A stretch of DNA of 31,957 nucleotides. Source: Pigoraptor chileana (Eukaryota; Opisthokonta; Filasterea). Below, piece after piece: positions 1 through 9,369 of the stretch. The position numbers and the translations under genes were made by a program. Under the pieces are notes generated by a model. The model saw only the letters and a list, made by a program, of their open reading frames with translations, had not been told where the DNA came from and made no database searches. The stretch lies in contig CALSCR010004329.1 in the NCBI GenBank assembly GCA_943704495.1, positions 1 to 31,957 of the forward strand, written 5' to 3'. Every line of letters starts with the position of its first letter. Position 1 is the first letter of the stretch.

Positions 1-9
1 GGACCACTA

Positions 10-190
10 GGCACGGACCGCCGCGCCACCACGGCACATAAGTTGTGGGCACGGACCGCCGCGCCACCACGGCACATAAGTTGTGGGCACGGACCGCCGC
101 GCCACCACGGCACATAAGTTCTGGGCACGGACCGCCGCGCCACCACGGCACATAAGTTGTATTGGGCACGGACCGCCGCGCACCACGGCA
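10..190. repeat. 38-bp tandem repeat, about 4.7 copies
   Basis: The GC-rich unit starting GCACGGACCGCCGCGCC recurs at 11, 49, 87, 125 and 166. The period is exactly 38 bases for four steps, then 41 because of a 3-base insertion, and the last copy is partial. Copies are almost identical, so the array is young or homogenised. It begins at or before the window edge and lies about 65 bases beyond the stop of the PCNA-like gene. Short open frames through it arise from the repeat and are not genes. Confidence 0.95.
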
Positions 191-254
191 TTCGTCCAAA
201 AAATCAACACAGAAATCCGATAAACCGTGGGAAGCGGCGGAACGCTTGGGACGC

Positions 255-1082
255 TCAAGTGGCCGCTGGCTCCGCCACTGGATCCGTATACGGCGTAATG
301 ATGAAACGCAGCGTTCCCAGCGCTCCCACATTGTACTCGAGCATCATGGGCATGTCATTCCTCAGAAAAATCGTGACCTGCGGACACATGCTCGAGCACT
401 TTGAGCAAATCGCGATCGTCTTCAAAGGAAACACCCCTTGCACGATCGGCGGATCGTCCTCGTCTTCCGTTGAATTCGTTATTATTGAAATGTCGTCCAC
501 AAAAACCGAATCCTGCGAGATCACTTCGCCGTTGCACGCCATCACCAGCTGATCGTCCGTGCACTGAATCTCAACCTTTGTCGCCGTAATGTTCAGCATG
601 TTCCTCACTTGTTCCTGGAACGCCGACGTCGGCACCTTCACGATCTTGTGAAACGACGTCTCCAAGATTTCAGGCAATCCCTGCTGCCCAGCCCAATCCT
701 GGATCGGAATTTTCATGATCACTGGATTGTTCGACTTGTCCGGCACGATCTTAAAGTACATTAGATTTTCGTCAGACTCCTCAATGTAAATGTACAACGT
801 GTACTTCGCCTTGATCGTCTTTGTGATCTTCTGCAAATTGAAGAGACCCAGCGCCAGCACAATCTGCGACATGCCCTCCTTCGGCACGCACTTGTATTCC
901 GCAAACTTGTCCGCGGGCAACGTGCAGAAAACAGCGTGACTGCCACCCTGGTCCACCTCGGAAAATTCAATCCCAGACGGCTTAAACGTTAGGTTCAAGT
1001 CAACGACCAGCTCCTTAAGCACGTCCACCAACACCTTGATCAGCTCTGGATTTGCCAACTTGATATCCAAAATTCGCCCCAT
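255..1082 (-). CDS. PCNA-like DNA sliding clamp, divergent (NCLDV-like)
   Basis: Encodes about 275 residues without introns; cellular PCNAs are about 260. PCNA forms a trimeric ring that holds DNA polymerases and other replication or repair factors on DNA. Visible family features are the N-terminal clamp fold (ILDIKLANPELIKVLVDVLK), the central-loop region with SGIEFSEVDQGGSHAVF, the interdomain region around residues 120-140, and the C-terminal signature MLEYNVGALGTLRFIITP. I chose the ATG at 1082 (MGRILDI); the frame also runs a few codons upstream through a TTG, which is not a likely eukaryotic start. It differs strongly from animal, plant and fungal PCNA. Segments such as LFNLQKITKTI followed by LYIYIEESDENLMYFKI recall PCNAs of large DNA viruses. 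It may be a gene captured from such a virus or a divergent host paralogue. The frame is uninterrupted. No other viral replication gene is visible nearby. Confidence 0.88.
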   Translation of the reverse strand: MGRILDIKLANPELIKVLVDVLKELVVDLNLTFKPSGIEFSEVDQGGSHAVFCTLPADKFAEYKCVPKEGMSQIVLALGLFNLQKITKTIKAKYTLYIYIEESDENLMYFKIVPDKSNNPVIMKIPIQDWAGQQGLPEILETSFHKIVKVPTSAFQEQVRNMLNITATKVEIQCTDDQLVMACNGEVISQDSVFVDDISIITNSTEDEDDPPIVQGVFPLKTIAICSKCSSMCPQVTIFLRNDMPMMLEYNVGALGTLRFIITPYTDPVAEPAAT

Positions 1083-1167
1083 TTTGTGCAAGCCCCACGT
1101 TATTGTGCGGCCTATACTTTGAGACGACGGGCTGTCCTTAGCGCGTTCCGCCGCGCACCGCGGTGGT

Positions 1168-1206
1168 GTTTGGTGGTTTTTGGCGGTGTTTGGCGGTGTT
1201 TGGTGG
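1168..1206. repeat. Short GT-rich tandem repeat
   Basis: Four imperfect copies of a roughly 10-base GTGTTTGGYG unit lie about 90-125 bases upstream of the PCNA-like start codon. This is probably simple-sequence slippage. Confidence 0.6.
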
Positions 1207-1856
1207 GGTGAACTAATTCGTGGGCAGTTTTTGTGTGTTAGCTTTACTGTAAGTGTGCATAAATGTGAGAGTCGATTGCTGAAAATCAGGCCATTGCTCG
1301 TACTGGTTAAAGCTCAGCAAATCAGCAAGCAAAATCCATTACAGTTTGACAAGAGCCGGTGCAGCAGAGACGTTACTGGGCTTCTGGGTTACGAAGAACA
1401 AAAGAAAATTGAAGCACTGATTTGACTACCGCTGAGGGCATTGCCAGTCAAAATTACATCCGATCCTGGCAGACGTATTAAGATTTTAGCTTGCATCTAT
1501 CTACTCGACGTCATGCAGACCACCTTCACGAGCTGCATACAGCACATTGTCGCAGCGGTTCGCGATCGGAAATACAACAGCTGCAGCTGGTGTCAGTGCC
1601 ACCTTGTAGGACATTATGCTGAGGGGGGATTACGCTCTAGGATCTTCATCATTCGACGCGCCGACCTTTGAACAGCCCAGCCCGTTCCTGGCCTTGTACA
1701 AAATGTCTGGCGTCGTGCACAGCCACTGACACACGTACGTGCCAGTGTTCATTTGTGAATCCGGCAGACGACACCTATGACAAAGCCCGATTCACCATAT
1801 CAAATCGTTGAGGCTAAGAATAGGACTCTAGCACAACCACAAATGAAATTAATGGA

Positions 1857-1952
1857 TTCATTTTGCCCTTTTTGCTTATGATCGTTTGTCCATAAATGTG
1901 AAAACGGGTTCATTTTTGCCTTTTTCACTTATGATCGTTTCTCCATAAACGG
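1857..1952. repeat. 52-bp direct duplication
   Basis: The segment starting TTCATTTTGCCCTTTTTGCT at 1857 is repeated from 1909 with few differences. Both copies contain CTTATGATCGTTT followed by TCCATAAA. The second copy ends about 1950. No coding potential is seen. Confidence 0.85.
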
Positions 1953-4281
1953 TTTGCGGATTGGCAACGATACTAAGTCAAGCCGGCACCCTTGTATTCG
2001 ATTCACACAGTGCAGCGCGCATCCTTTGAGGGGCCGATCAATCGTGAGATTTGCTTTACTTTCTTCGGAATATGCATGTAGGACGCTCGAGTCGCCGTCA
2101 GTGCGAAGCAAGAATGCCGCCAGCTCTCAGTCAGACAGCCGACAGCCGTGTACGATGTCTACTGATGTTGTGGGACGTGGCGTGTGCGAATGACTCGATC
2201 GAAAATGAACAGCAAAAGCGGTGTGCGTTGCCTGCACCACGGAGGGAGAGGTGGTACAATAGAGAGAGATGGAGGGAGAAAAGGGTGCGAGAGTAACTGG
2301 GACGGTCAAATGTCAACAAATCGATATGCAAAAGAAGAAGATACAGCCAACCAATCAGAAGCACAAGGAGACCGGGGGACAGCTGCAAATTCTACTTAAT
2401 GCTCAGGTTGCATGCACAATAGTAAGCCGTAACCACTTTCTGCGGCTTGTGAGCGGAAAGTAGAGTCTGCGATTCGCCATGGTTCCGTTCGATATGTATC
2501 CAGTACATGCCCGCGGTGCCTTTTCTGGTTGTGGCGATCGATTCGTCATCCAACCGTGAATTTGGAGCGCACTGTCGTGCTCTCTATGGCTATTCCTCCA
2601 CCACGTTCGAAAATGGTTGAACGGCGACCCTGTGCGCAACGGTGTCAAGGGCTTCGAATTCTATGCACAACTACGGAAATTGATGTGTGCATGACTGTCA
2701 CGCAAAGAAACTCCCATCGATGCAGAAACTCGAGCATTTTGTAAACACACATTTGTCGTTTGTCTGCGCGCTCCTTGGACACGCGCGAGCCTTCAGGAAG
2801 CGACTGACTTCCCCGTGGTCGCCACAGGCACTGTCGCCAACGCTGGTGCTCACGGATCGCCCGCTTTCATGATCGAAGCGACCCACTCTTTGGCGCATGC
2901 AAATCGGTTGGTCCTAGAAGTCACGCAGTTGCGCGCCACACAGAGTATCATTGGACAAGCGACCCGGCTCTTTTCGCACGGTTTTGCGATCAGACAGCGA
3001 CCGATTGTCACGAATCAGTATCCCGCACATCAGTTCAAGTACACATAGGTACGTTTGAGAGTTGACATATTGTAAGCATGAGCGAGAGGATGTGCGCAAG
3101 TGCACCTCGGTTGGGAGCGAAACGTGCGCCTATTTGTTCAGAACTTATTCTTCCAAACAATGTGGCTTGGTTGGGATGCCAAAGTTGATGCACATGCAGA
3201 AGCTGGCCACTTTTGCATGTGCGCCTTCTGTCGGAACCCAGCGTTCGCATTCAGCGCGCTCATGTGGTTCAATGTTGTTAGATGCACGTTATATATGAAG
3301 AAATAACTAAAATGCATTGCGAGTTGAGTTGCCATCATCTGAAGTGAGTTTGTCGCGTTACAGAATACCTTATTTCTCACAATTGTCCCTTTTTGGATTA
3401 CATCGTATTCTTACGCTTTTCTGACATGTGTGTATACTCGGCTTTGTCCTTGCTCTTGTCAGGTCTTTAAGCAAAAGCATCACTTTTTTCGAAGTCTGCC
3501 AATCAGAAGAAATATGTTTCTGTCGATGAACCGGCAAATGGTGAGATTTGAATGTTTGCATGGATGGCTTTTGTCTACATCTTCTTCAAATGTTGTTGGC
3601 AGTGTAACTCCAGTCGCGCGAGTGCTCTGATTTTAAGTCGTGTTTTCTCCATTGTGTGTCTCTGAATGTAGGTTTTCGGTGATCCTTCCCTCAGACTTGC
3701 AATTACTCAGTCGCAGCCAACGAGTACGTGGATACCTGAAATTCTTTATTTTATATTTAGGTGAGTTGTTTGCGGTGCCTTAAATGTGCTGATTTCAATG
3801 CAATTCAAAGTTGGTGTCTCACACATTTCCCCCGAATCTCTTCGATTTATTTGCCGTGCTTGAATGCACACAGTTCGAATTTTTCGATGTCCCCCCTCCA
3901 TCAACCACTTTCTGCTGGCATCTCAGCGAGTTCCGCCGTGTAATATTATGGTTTGTATAGTACGCTTCAGTTACTCCCGCGGCACTTGTAGCTTCGCCAC
4001 CTGCATGTGTTAGTTCCCTTGGCCGTCATGCTAGTTTTCTTTCATTTGGACAATTTAATATACCCTTAGCTATAGGGTTTGTTCTGGTTGTTCCGTGTAC
4101 AGATTAATTCAAGATTTTGCATACAGTTTCCCGCGAGGGTTTCTCTTCCGTCTGTATCTTCGAATTCGCACACACAGGCTCTTGAAAACACATCCTTTCG
4201 CCATAACCAAGGTATTTAATTATGTTACACTTATGTTATGTTACGCCGACTTTTTCGGTATATAACCCTTATAAGCGTTCA

Positions 4282-5440
4282 CATTCACACACACACAAAC
4301 ACACACATTCATTACTTACCCCTCAACAGACACTCATCACACTCACACACACAAACATACACTCACACTTCCACACGACAAATATACACTCACACTCACA
4401 CGCACAAACAGTCACACACTCACACACTCGAGCTCACACTCACTCAAACACGCGCACAAGTCGACACATTCACATACGCGCACAAACCGACACAATCATC
4501 ACACACTACACGCACTCACACACGCGTGCAAACCGACGCACTCATTACTTACCCTCAAACAGACACTCCACACTCACACACGCGCACAAACATACACTCA
4601 CGTTCACACACACGACAAATATACACTCATCACACACATACACGCACAAACAGTCACACTCACACACTCGCGCACATACGAATAAATCGACACACTCACA
4701 CACGCGCACAAACCGACACGCACATCATGCGCTCACACGCACTCACACACATAGACACACACGCACAAACAGTCACACAGTCACACACGCACAAACAGGC
4801 ACACAGTTACACACGCACAAACAGGCACACACTCACACACTCACACACTCACTCACACTCACACACGCGCACAAACACGCACTCTCATCACACACTCACA
4901 CGCACTCTCATCACACACTCACACGCACTCACACACGCTCAAAAACCGGCACACTCATTACTTACCCCACACGCGCAATCTTACACTCACATTCACACGC
5001 TCACACGCATTCACACGCGCGCAAAACCGAGACATTCATTATTTACCCCGCGCTCAAACAGACACTTATCACACGCTCACACGCGCACAAGCACACACTC
5101 ACACGCACACACGATAAGTATGCACTGATCACATACTTACACGCGCACACACACTCATACACACTCACACGCACTCACACACACGCACAAACAGTCACTC
5201 ACACATGCACACACACGCGCACAAACCGACACACGCACAATTTATCCACACACACGCACGAACATTCACACTCATCACATGTGCACAAACAGGCACACTT
5301 ACACACACAAACAGACACACTCATTACTAACGCACGCACAAACAGGCACAATCATCAACACTCACACAAATGCATGCACGCACAACCAGACACACTCATC
5401 ACACGTACGATCGACATGCAAACAATAGACACCTTTGTAC
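4282..5440. repeat. CA-rich degenerate satellite with higher-order repeats
   Basis: About 1.16 kb built from CACACTCACACGCACAAACA-like words, almost free of G and T runs on this strand. A longer order is visible. The word ATTACTTACC recurs at 4311, 4544 and 4957, with a variant at 5037. The block 4311-4530 is partly repeated at 4544-4735, about 233 bases later, including matching CGACAAATATACACTCA segments. Two forward frames stay open for 296 and 411 codons because this composition rarely makes stop codons. They would encode only His-, Thr- and Ser-rich repeats. I read this as non-coding satellite DNA. Confidence 0.9.
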
Positions 5441-6045
5441 TTTCCCACAATGTGTAATCTTAGAAGTACACACAATCATTTGCAAACATACTCTCGCCCT
5501 CGAGCACACTCGCACTTGCACCAACAGCACTCCCACACTTACATGAAGACACCTATTAACTGAATGACTGATATGTTTTACACCTCTGGTTTTATTAATG
5601 CAGAGTCGTCACATTAATAATCTGACAAACAGGTGTTCGTGATTGTGTCACGGGTCGGCCTGTAAGACTTGCCGCGGCGTCCCTCTGATCAAGTCGGTTG
5701 AAACAATTTCTTGTGGGTTGCGTCCACTACATTTCAATTGTGTCGCGTTCCATGTTCGTGTTGGGCTGCGTATTGTGTACCGTTGTAGAATGTTGTAATG
5801 CGTGTGTCGAGAATGATGGCCTGTTGTTTCATGTTGAATGTGTCGGGCAGTCATGTGCTCTTTGAAATTGTTTGTCAATGATTTATTCTGTGTGTAATGT
5901 ATGCAATTGTGTGGATTGTTTCGGGTTGTTATGGCGTGGTGCACTATGCTTGTTGAATAATAATGCGAGCTTTCGATGAATCTACCGAACAGTTGACCGC
6001 TATCTCGCTCCGTGACTGTGTCACCTTCCATTTTCGGTATGTATA

Positions 6046-6275
6046 GTTTGGCAAAAACAGCCAAAATATGACAGTTAAGAATTCAAACTGGTGCCAAACT
6101 GGCCCAGTTTTGATAAAGCTTGGCTAGTGGGTCCAAACTAATCTATTTTTAGGTACAGTTTAGCACCTGTTCAGCAGCATAGTTTCGCAAGAGTTTGGCC
6201 GCTAGTTCAGATAGTTTGGCGTGCCAGTTTGGCCAGCAGAGTTTGGCAGAGTTTTGCACTGGCTAAACTCGGGCC
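6046..6275. repeat. Cluster of AGTTTGGC-type motifs
   Basis: About ten copies or near-copies of AGTTTGGC or its complement GCCAAACT are scattered over 230 bases with irregular spacing, on both strands. Clear ones are at about 6048, 6192, 6217, 6229 and 6239, with complementary CCAAACTGG or CCAAACTA words at about 6093-6140. Spacing is too irregular for a simple tandem array. It could be an old decayed repeat or a cluster of protein-binding sites. Confidence 0.6.
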
Positions 6276-6341
6276 GTTATGCAGGGATGCGATGGAGGAG
6301 TGATCTTTGCGAATGCGTGCCGAGCAATGGAATGATGTTGT

Positions 6342-6377
6342 AGATTTTCGGACCTGCATAGATTTTCGGACCTGCAT
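6342..6377. repeat. 18-bp perfect tandem duplication
   Basis: AGATTTTCGGACCTGCAT occurs twice head to tail (6342-6359 and 6360-6377). A small local duplication of no evident function. Confidence 0.9.
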
Positions 6378-6848
6378 ACCTGATTTCCACTAAAATGCCC
6401 CTCTTCAGTTTTATGACATTTTTACACCTTTGAAGTATTTGATCGGATAAGACTGCCAATTGCTCTGATTATGAAAGGATGATTACGAACGGAGATGCAA
6501 TATTATGTATGTAACAGCTGCATTGGCCGCCATTGCAGTTGAAGCAGATGTCGCCGGGCAAGGGACAGAGGGACAGTACTAGTGGATCTGAGTGTTGGTG
6601 CTTCAAACTGATGATAGCATCAGTACTAGTCTCGACAAGCACGTAGACATTGCACGAGAAAGTCAGTCAGACAATGGCACGTGGCGCCACTTAGCATGCA
6701 GCAGGAATCGCACTTGCCTCTGGCTGCCAAAACACCTACTGATTTGAACTCCACGCGGGCATTCCCGCCAAAATAATTGCAAAATTTCGGCAAACGCAAC
6801 ATAATAAACTAAATCAGACGAGAATTCGGTTACATTATTGTACTTATT

Positions 6849-6878
6849 GAGTTTTTTCCTCCTTGGATGAAAAAACTC
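6849..6878. other. Perfect 10-bp hairpin
   Basis: GAGTTTTTTC at 6849-6858 is exactly complementary to GAAAAAACTC at 6869-6878, with a 10-base loop between. It lies about 35 bases outside the outer end of the left arm. It may be a fold-back element, a boundary feature, or chance in AT-rich DNA. Confidence 0.6.
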
Positions 6879-6913
6879 TTATTATAAATCATCCAACCAC
6901 CCATCATCCATCC

Positions 6914-6990
6914 GTTCCGAGTTCTCGGGATTTAATCTAATAGGTCAATTTTACACCTCATCGGAACCGAATTCAAAATCAGGAATTACC
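6914..6990 (+). promoter_or_regulatory. Conserved dyad block upstream of left F-box gene
   Basis: Three short words are conserved in order with the right arm: GTTCCGAGTTCTCGG (6914-6928, near-palindromic), TTTTACACCTCATCGGAA (6949-6966) and AAATCAGGAATTA (6976-6988). The block lies about 190-270 bases before the ATG of the F-box gene, while the DNA between block and gene is much less alike in the two arms. A promoter or upstream control element, or the edge of the duplicated or mobile unit, would explain this. Confidence 0.5.
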
Positions 6991-7180
6991 CATATCTGGA
7001 ATGTCACAAAAAGATATCTCGATCGATGACCCCCAATCTGGTGGGTGCGAAATTGCAGAAACGCACATGCGGCGCAAGTCTTCGCTCTTTTCCTTCTGTG
7101 CTCTTTGCCCTCTCCGCAGCTACAAAGCGTTCATCACTTTCTGAAAGAAGCACGAATACGTTGTGCCGCTCTTATCTACC

Positions 7181-9292
7181 ATGAGTTCGCGGGCTGTCAC
7201 GGATGTGTCGCTCCTCCTGGACCTTTCGGAGGAGGTGCTAGTCCATATTATCAAGTTGGGGCGCTTCACCCTCACAGACGTAGGCCACCTCCGTGCTTCA
7301 TGCAAGCGAGTTTGCGGCTTCTTGGACCGTATCCGCGACACCGTCCTCAACGAACACGTCGTTGGGAATTTGTCAAAGTATGTAGGGTATTGGTCGTGGA
7401 CCTTCGACCGTGCGGCGGCTAATGGACACCTCGAAGTGATCAAGCTGCTCCACGAGGACGAAGTGAAACGCGGACGCGTCGGCATACGGTGCACGGACGA
7501 GGTGATACGATGTGCTATTAAGCTCGGCGACTGGAACATGTTTGTGTTCCTCGTGCGTAACAGAACGGAGTTGTCTGTCTCACAGAAGGGCTTCTACGTC
7601 CCTTCACACGAAGGTGAATACCCGTGGACGAATCTCTCCGACGAGCAGGTGCAGTTCCTGCTGTGTGAAGCACCATCATTTCTCGTTGGGCTCGCAGCAA
7701 TGGACGCCATTAAAGGCCCTATCAGTCGAGGAAACTCCCATTTGGTCGCTAAGCTCCTTCTTTACGTCAATGACCACTTCATTCTTTCAGCGCTCATTGA
7801 TGCCTTCTTGCGAATCTGCGAATCTCCGGCTGTATTCGAGGTTGTCTTGGCGGAGTGCCGGAAACGCAAACGCAAAGAGCGCGAGCTGGCAATGGCCGTT
7901 CTATTTAAAGCCGTGGCCCAACGTTGCGACGGGGCCGTTTTGCTGAATATGGCGCTGCAGCATTTCTCGCTTTCGCTTGCGAATTTGAACGCAAAGGAAC
8001 GGAAATCTTTGACAATCGACGTACCTGATGTGGCGGTCATGTCGCGTCTACGAGAGTTCGGTCTCAAGCGAACTGTGGTCAATCAGTGGACGGAGGATCT
8101 CGTGTTCAGTGTTGAGACGGAGGGCGCCACAATAGACAAGGTGAAGGCGCTCGTCAGTTGCCTTCTGCGCGAGGACTACGTCGCGGCCGAGTTTGTTGCC
8201 AATCGTTGTCGCGCTGATTGGACCTCCGTCAGCCGCGACATAGTTGAGAAGGGTTCGCTTGATGCGATCAAGTGGCTGCATGCTCGGGGGCGCCTCGACA
8301 CAACGCCGGATTTTCTGCTTGGGAGGCATACGCTCACACCCGAACGTGTTGACTTTGTGTGGCCCCTTGCCCAAACCGGAATCCCGCATGACGACGGGGA
8401 TACTGTCGCGAGACTTGTTACGACCCAGTGGTTTGACGTTGCCATTGAGAGGGGCAACGTAGCAATGCTCCGGTATCTGTGCGAGCACCTCGACGTTGTT
8501 GGTTTACACAGCAACGAGCACGGAACACATAGCACCAACTTCGCTGCTGCAACGGGTTCCATCAACGTCATTTCATACCTGATTGATGTGAATTCGCGCA
8601 TTGCACTCGTAGCGGACTCACTGGCGGCACGGAAAGCAAATGCATTCGACTTGCAGCGGCGGCCATTCGATTTGTCGTGGACTCTTGAAACCGCGGTCAG
8701 TAACGGCCAAATCCGTTTGGCCGAACTTCTAGTCCGCCGTGTGCCTGGATTGCGCTTGTCACTCGGGACAGCGTGTGCGTCACGGCGATGGTCGCTCTTC
8801 CGCTGGACCCTCGCGAGGTTGGAAGCCACCGAACGAACGAAGGCCCTTGAAGACGCGCTCTTGGGGGCGGTACGGAGGGGGCACATTGACTTCGTAAATT
8901 GGTTTGAGGATAATGAGCCGGACGTCTTCCAACGCTGTCACCCAAAGTTCTGGGAAACGATGCTGTACGGGCACGTTACGCAGTTTTGGTATTTGTTTCT
9001 GTCGAAACACCCGTTGTGCGTTTCGACAAAGCTCTGTACCTCGGAGAATTTGTACGACATACTCACTCTCGAGCGCCGTCTTGGTATTGCGATTATGGTT
9101 CGCCCTCTCGGGGTGCTAAGCCGTGACAGAAGTGCCTTGCAATTGTTTATCGACTTCGCCGTTCCGGTCATACCTCCGACGCCACAACAGTTTGACAGAC
9201 TGCGCGTTAATAATCCATCGCTCTGTGAGTGGTTGACAGACTGTTTCGCCATGGGCAAGTTTGTTGTTTCAACGACAACTGTTAAAGAATAA
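7181..9292 (+). CDS. F-box/ankyrin-like repeat protein, left copy
   Basis: Intronless, about 703 residues. I chose the ATG at 7181 (MSSRAVTDVS); upstream codons in this frame have no ATG. An F-box-like segment lies at residues about 10-50 (LLLDLSEEVLVHIIKLGRF, then ASCKRVCGFLDRI). Degenerate ankyrin-type helix pairs follow, e.g. AAANGHLEVIKLLHEDEV near 85, GSLDAIKWLHARGRL near 365, ERGNVAMLRYLCEHLDVV near 425 and RRGHIDFVNWFEDNEPDV near 570. Proteins of this build act as substrate adaptors of SCF ubiquitin ligases, the F-box binding Skp1 and the repeats the target; here that role is inferred. Such genes are common in protists and in amoeba-infecting giant viruses. It ends 78 bases from the end of the convergent nuclease gene, and its stop codon lies inside an AATAAA signal (9288-9293). 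The right-hand paralogue is at 27358-29490. Confidence 0.82.
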   Translation: MSSRAVTDVSLLLDLSEEVLVHIIKLGRFTLTDVGHLRASCKRVCGFLDRIRDTVLNEHVVGNLSKYVGYWSWTFDRAAANGHLEVIKLLHEDEVKRGRVGIRCTDEVIRCAIKLGDWNMFVFLVRNRTELSVSQKGFYVPSHEGEYPWTNLSDEQVQFLLCEAPSFLVGLAAMDAIKGPISRGNSHLVAKLLLYVNDHFILSALIDAFLRICESPAVFEVVLAECRKRKRKERELAMAVLFKAVAQRCDGAVLLNMALQHFSLSLANLNAKERKSLTIDVPDVAVMSRLREFGLKRTVVNQWTEDLVFSVETEGATIDKVKALVSCLLREDYVAAEFVANRCRADWTSVSRDIVEKGSLDAIKWLHARGRLDTTPDFLLGRHTLTPERVDFVWPLAQTGIPHDDGDTVARLVTTQWFDVAIERGNVAMLRYLCEHLDVVGLHSNEHGTHSTNFAAATGSINVISYLIDVNSRIALVADSLAARKANAFDLQRRPFDLSWTLETAVSNGQIRLAELLVRRVPGLRLSLGTACASRRWSLFRWTLARLEATERTKALEDALLGAVRRGHIDFVNWFEDNEPDVFQRCHPKFWETMLYGHVTQFWYLFLSKHPLCVSTKLCTSENLYDILTLERRLGIAIMVRPLGVLSRDRSALQLFIDFAVPVIPPTPQQFDRLRVNNPSLCEWLTDCFAMGKFVVSTTTVKE

Positions 9293-9369
9293 ACGGCAAT
9301 GATGCAAGATTGTAATGAACTTTGTATTTGTCAGTAAGGCACAAGAGTTGTGCGTTTTGCGTTTTGCAT

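Larger units (their letters stand above)
1083..4260. other. Gene-free stretch upstream of the PCNA-like gene
   Basis: I recognise no protein or RNA gene in these 3.2 kb. Short open frames here are at most about 85 codons and match no family I know. The first 130 bases are the likely promoter side of the PCNA-like gene and contain the GC-rich stretch CCGCCGCGCACCGCGGTGG at 1149-1167. That stretch partly echoes the 38-bp repeat unit at the other end of the gene. A short TTTGGCGGTG-type repeat lies at about 1168-1205. Base composition becomes more AT-rich after 3300. Confidence 0.6.
5441..6913. other. Gene-free stretch between satellite and left arm
   Basis: No recognisable gene. The longest frame is on the minus strand: an ATG at about 6031 reads to 5648 (roughly 128 codons, rich in His, Thr and Arg). 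It matches no family I know and has no clear signal or domain, so I do not call it a gene. The stretch also holds an AGTTTGGC motif cluster, an 18-bp duplication and a perfect hairpin, listed separately. Confidence 0.55.

Noticed and set aside
10-190. Tandem repeats here and at 31460-31890 as a CRISPR array
   Set aside because: The repeats are head to tail without unique spacers, the setting is eukaryotic and there are no cas genes.
4222-5457. A 411-codon forward frame of His/Thr-rich repeats
   Set aside because: It is produced by the CA-rich satellite, which lacks stop codons in more than one frame at once; no start context, domain or non-repeat part supports a gene.
5648-6031. A 128-codon minus-strand frame between satellite and left arm
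   Set aside because: No recognisable domain, signal or paralogue; composition is rich in His, Thr and Arg, like translated noncoding DNA.
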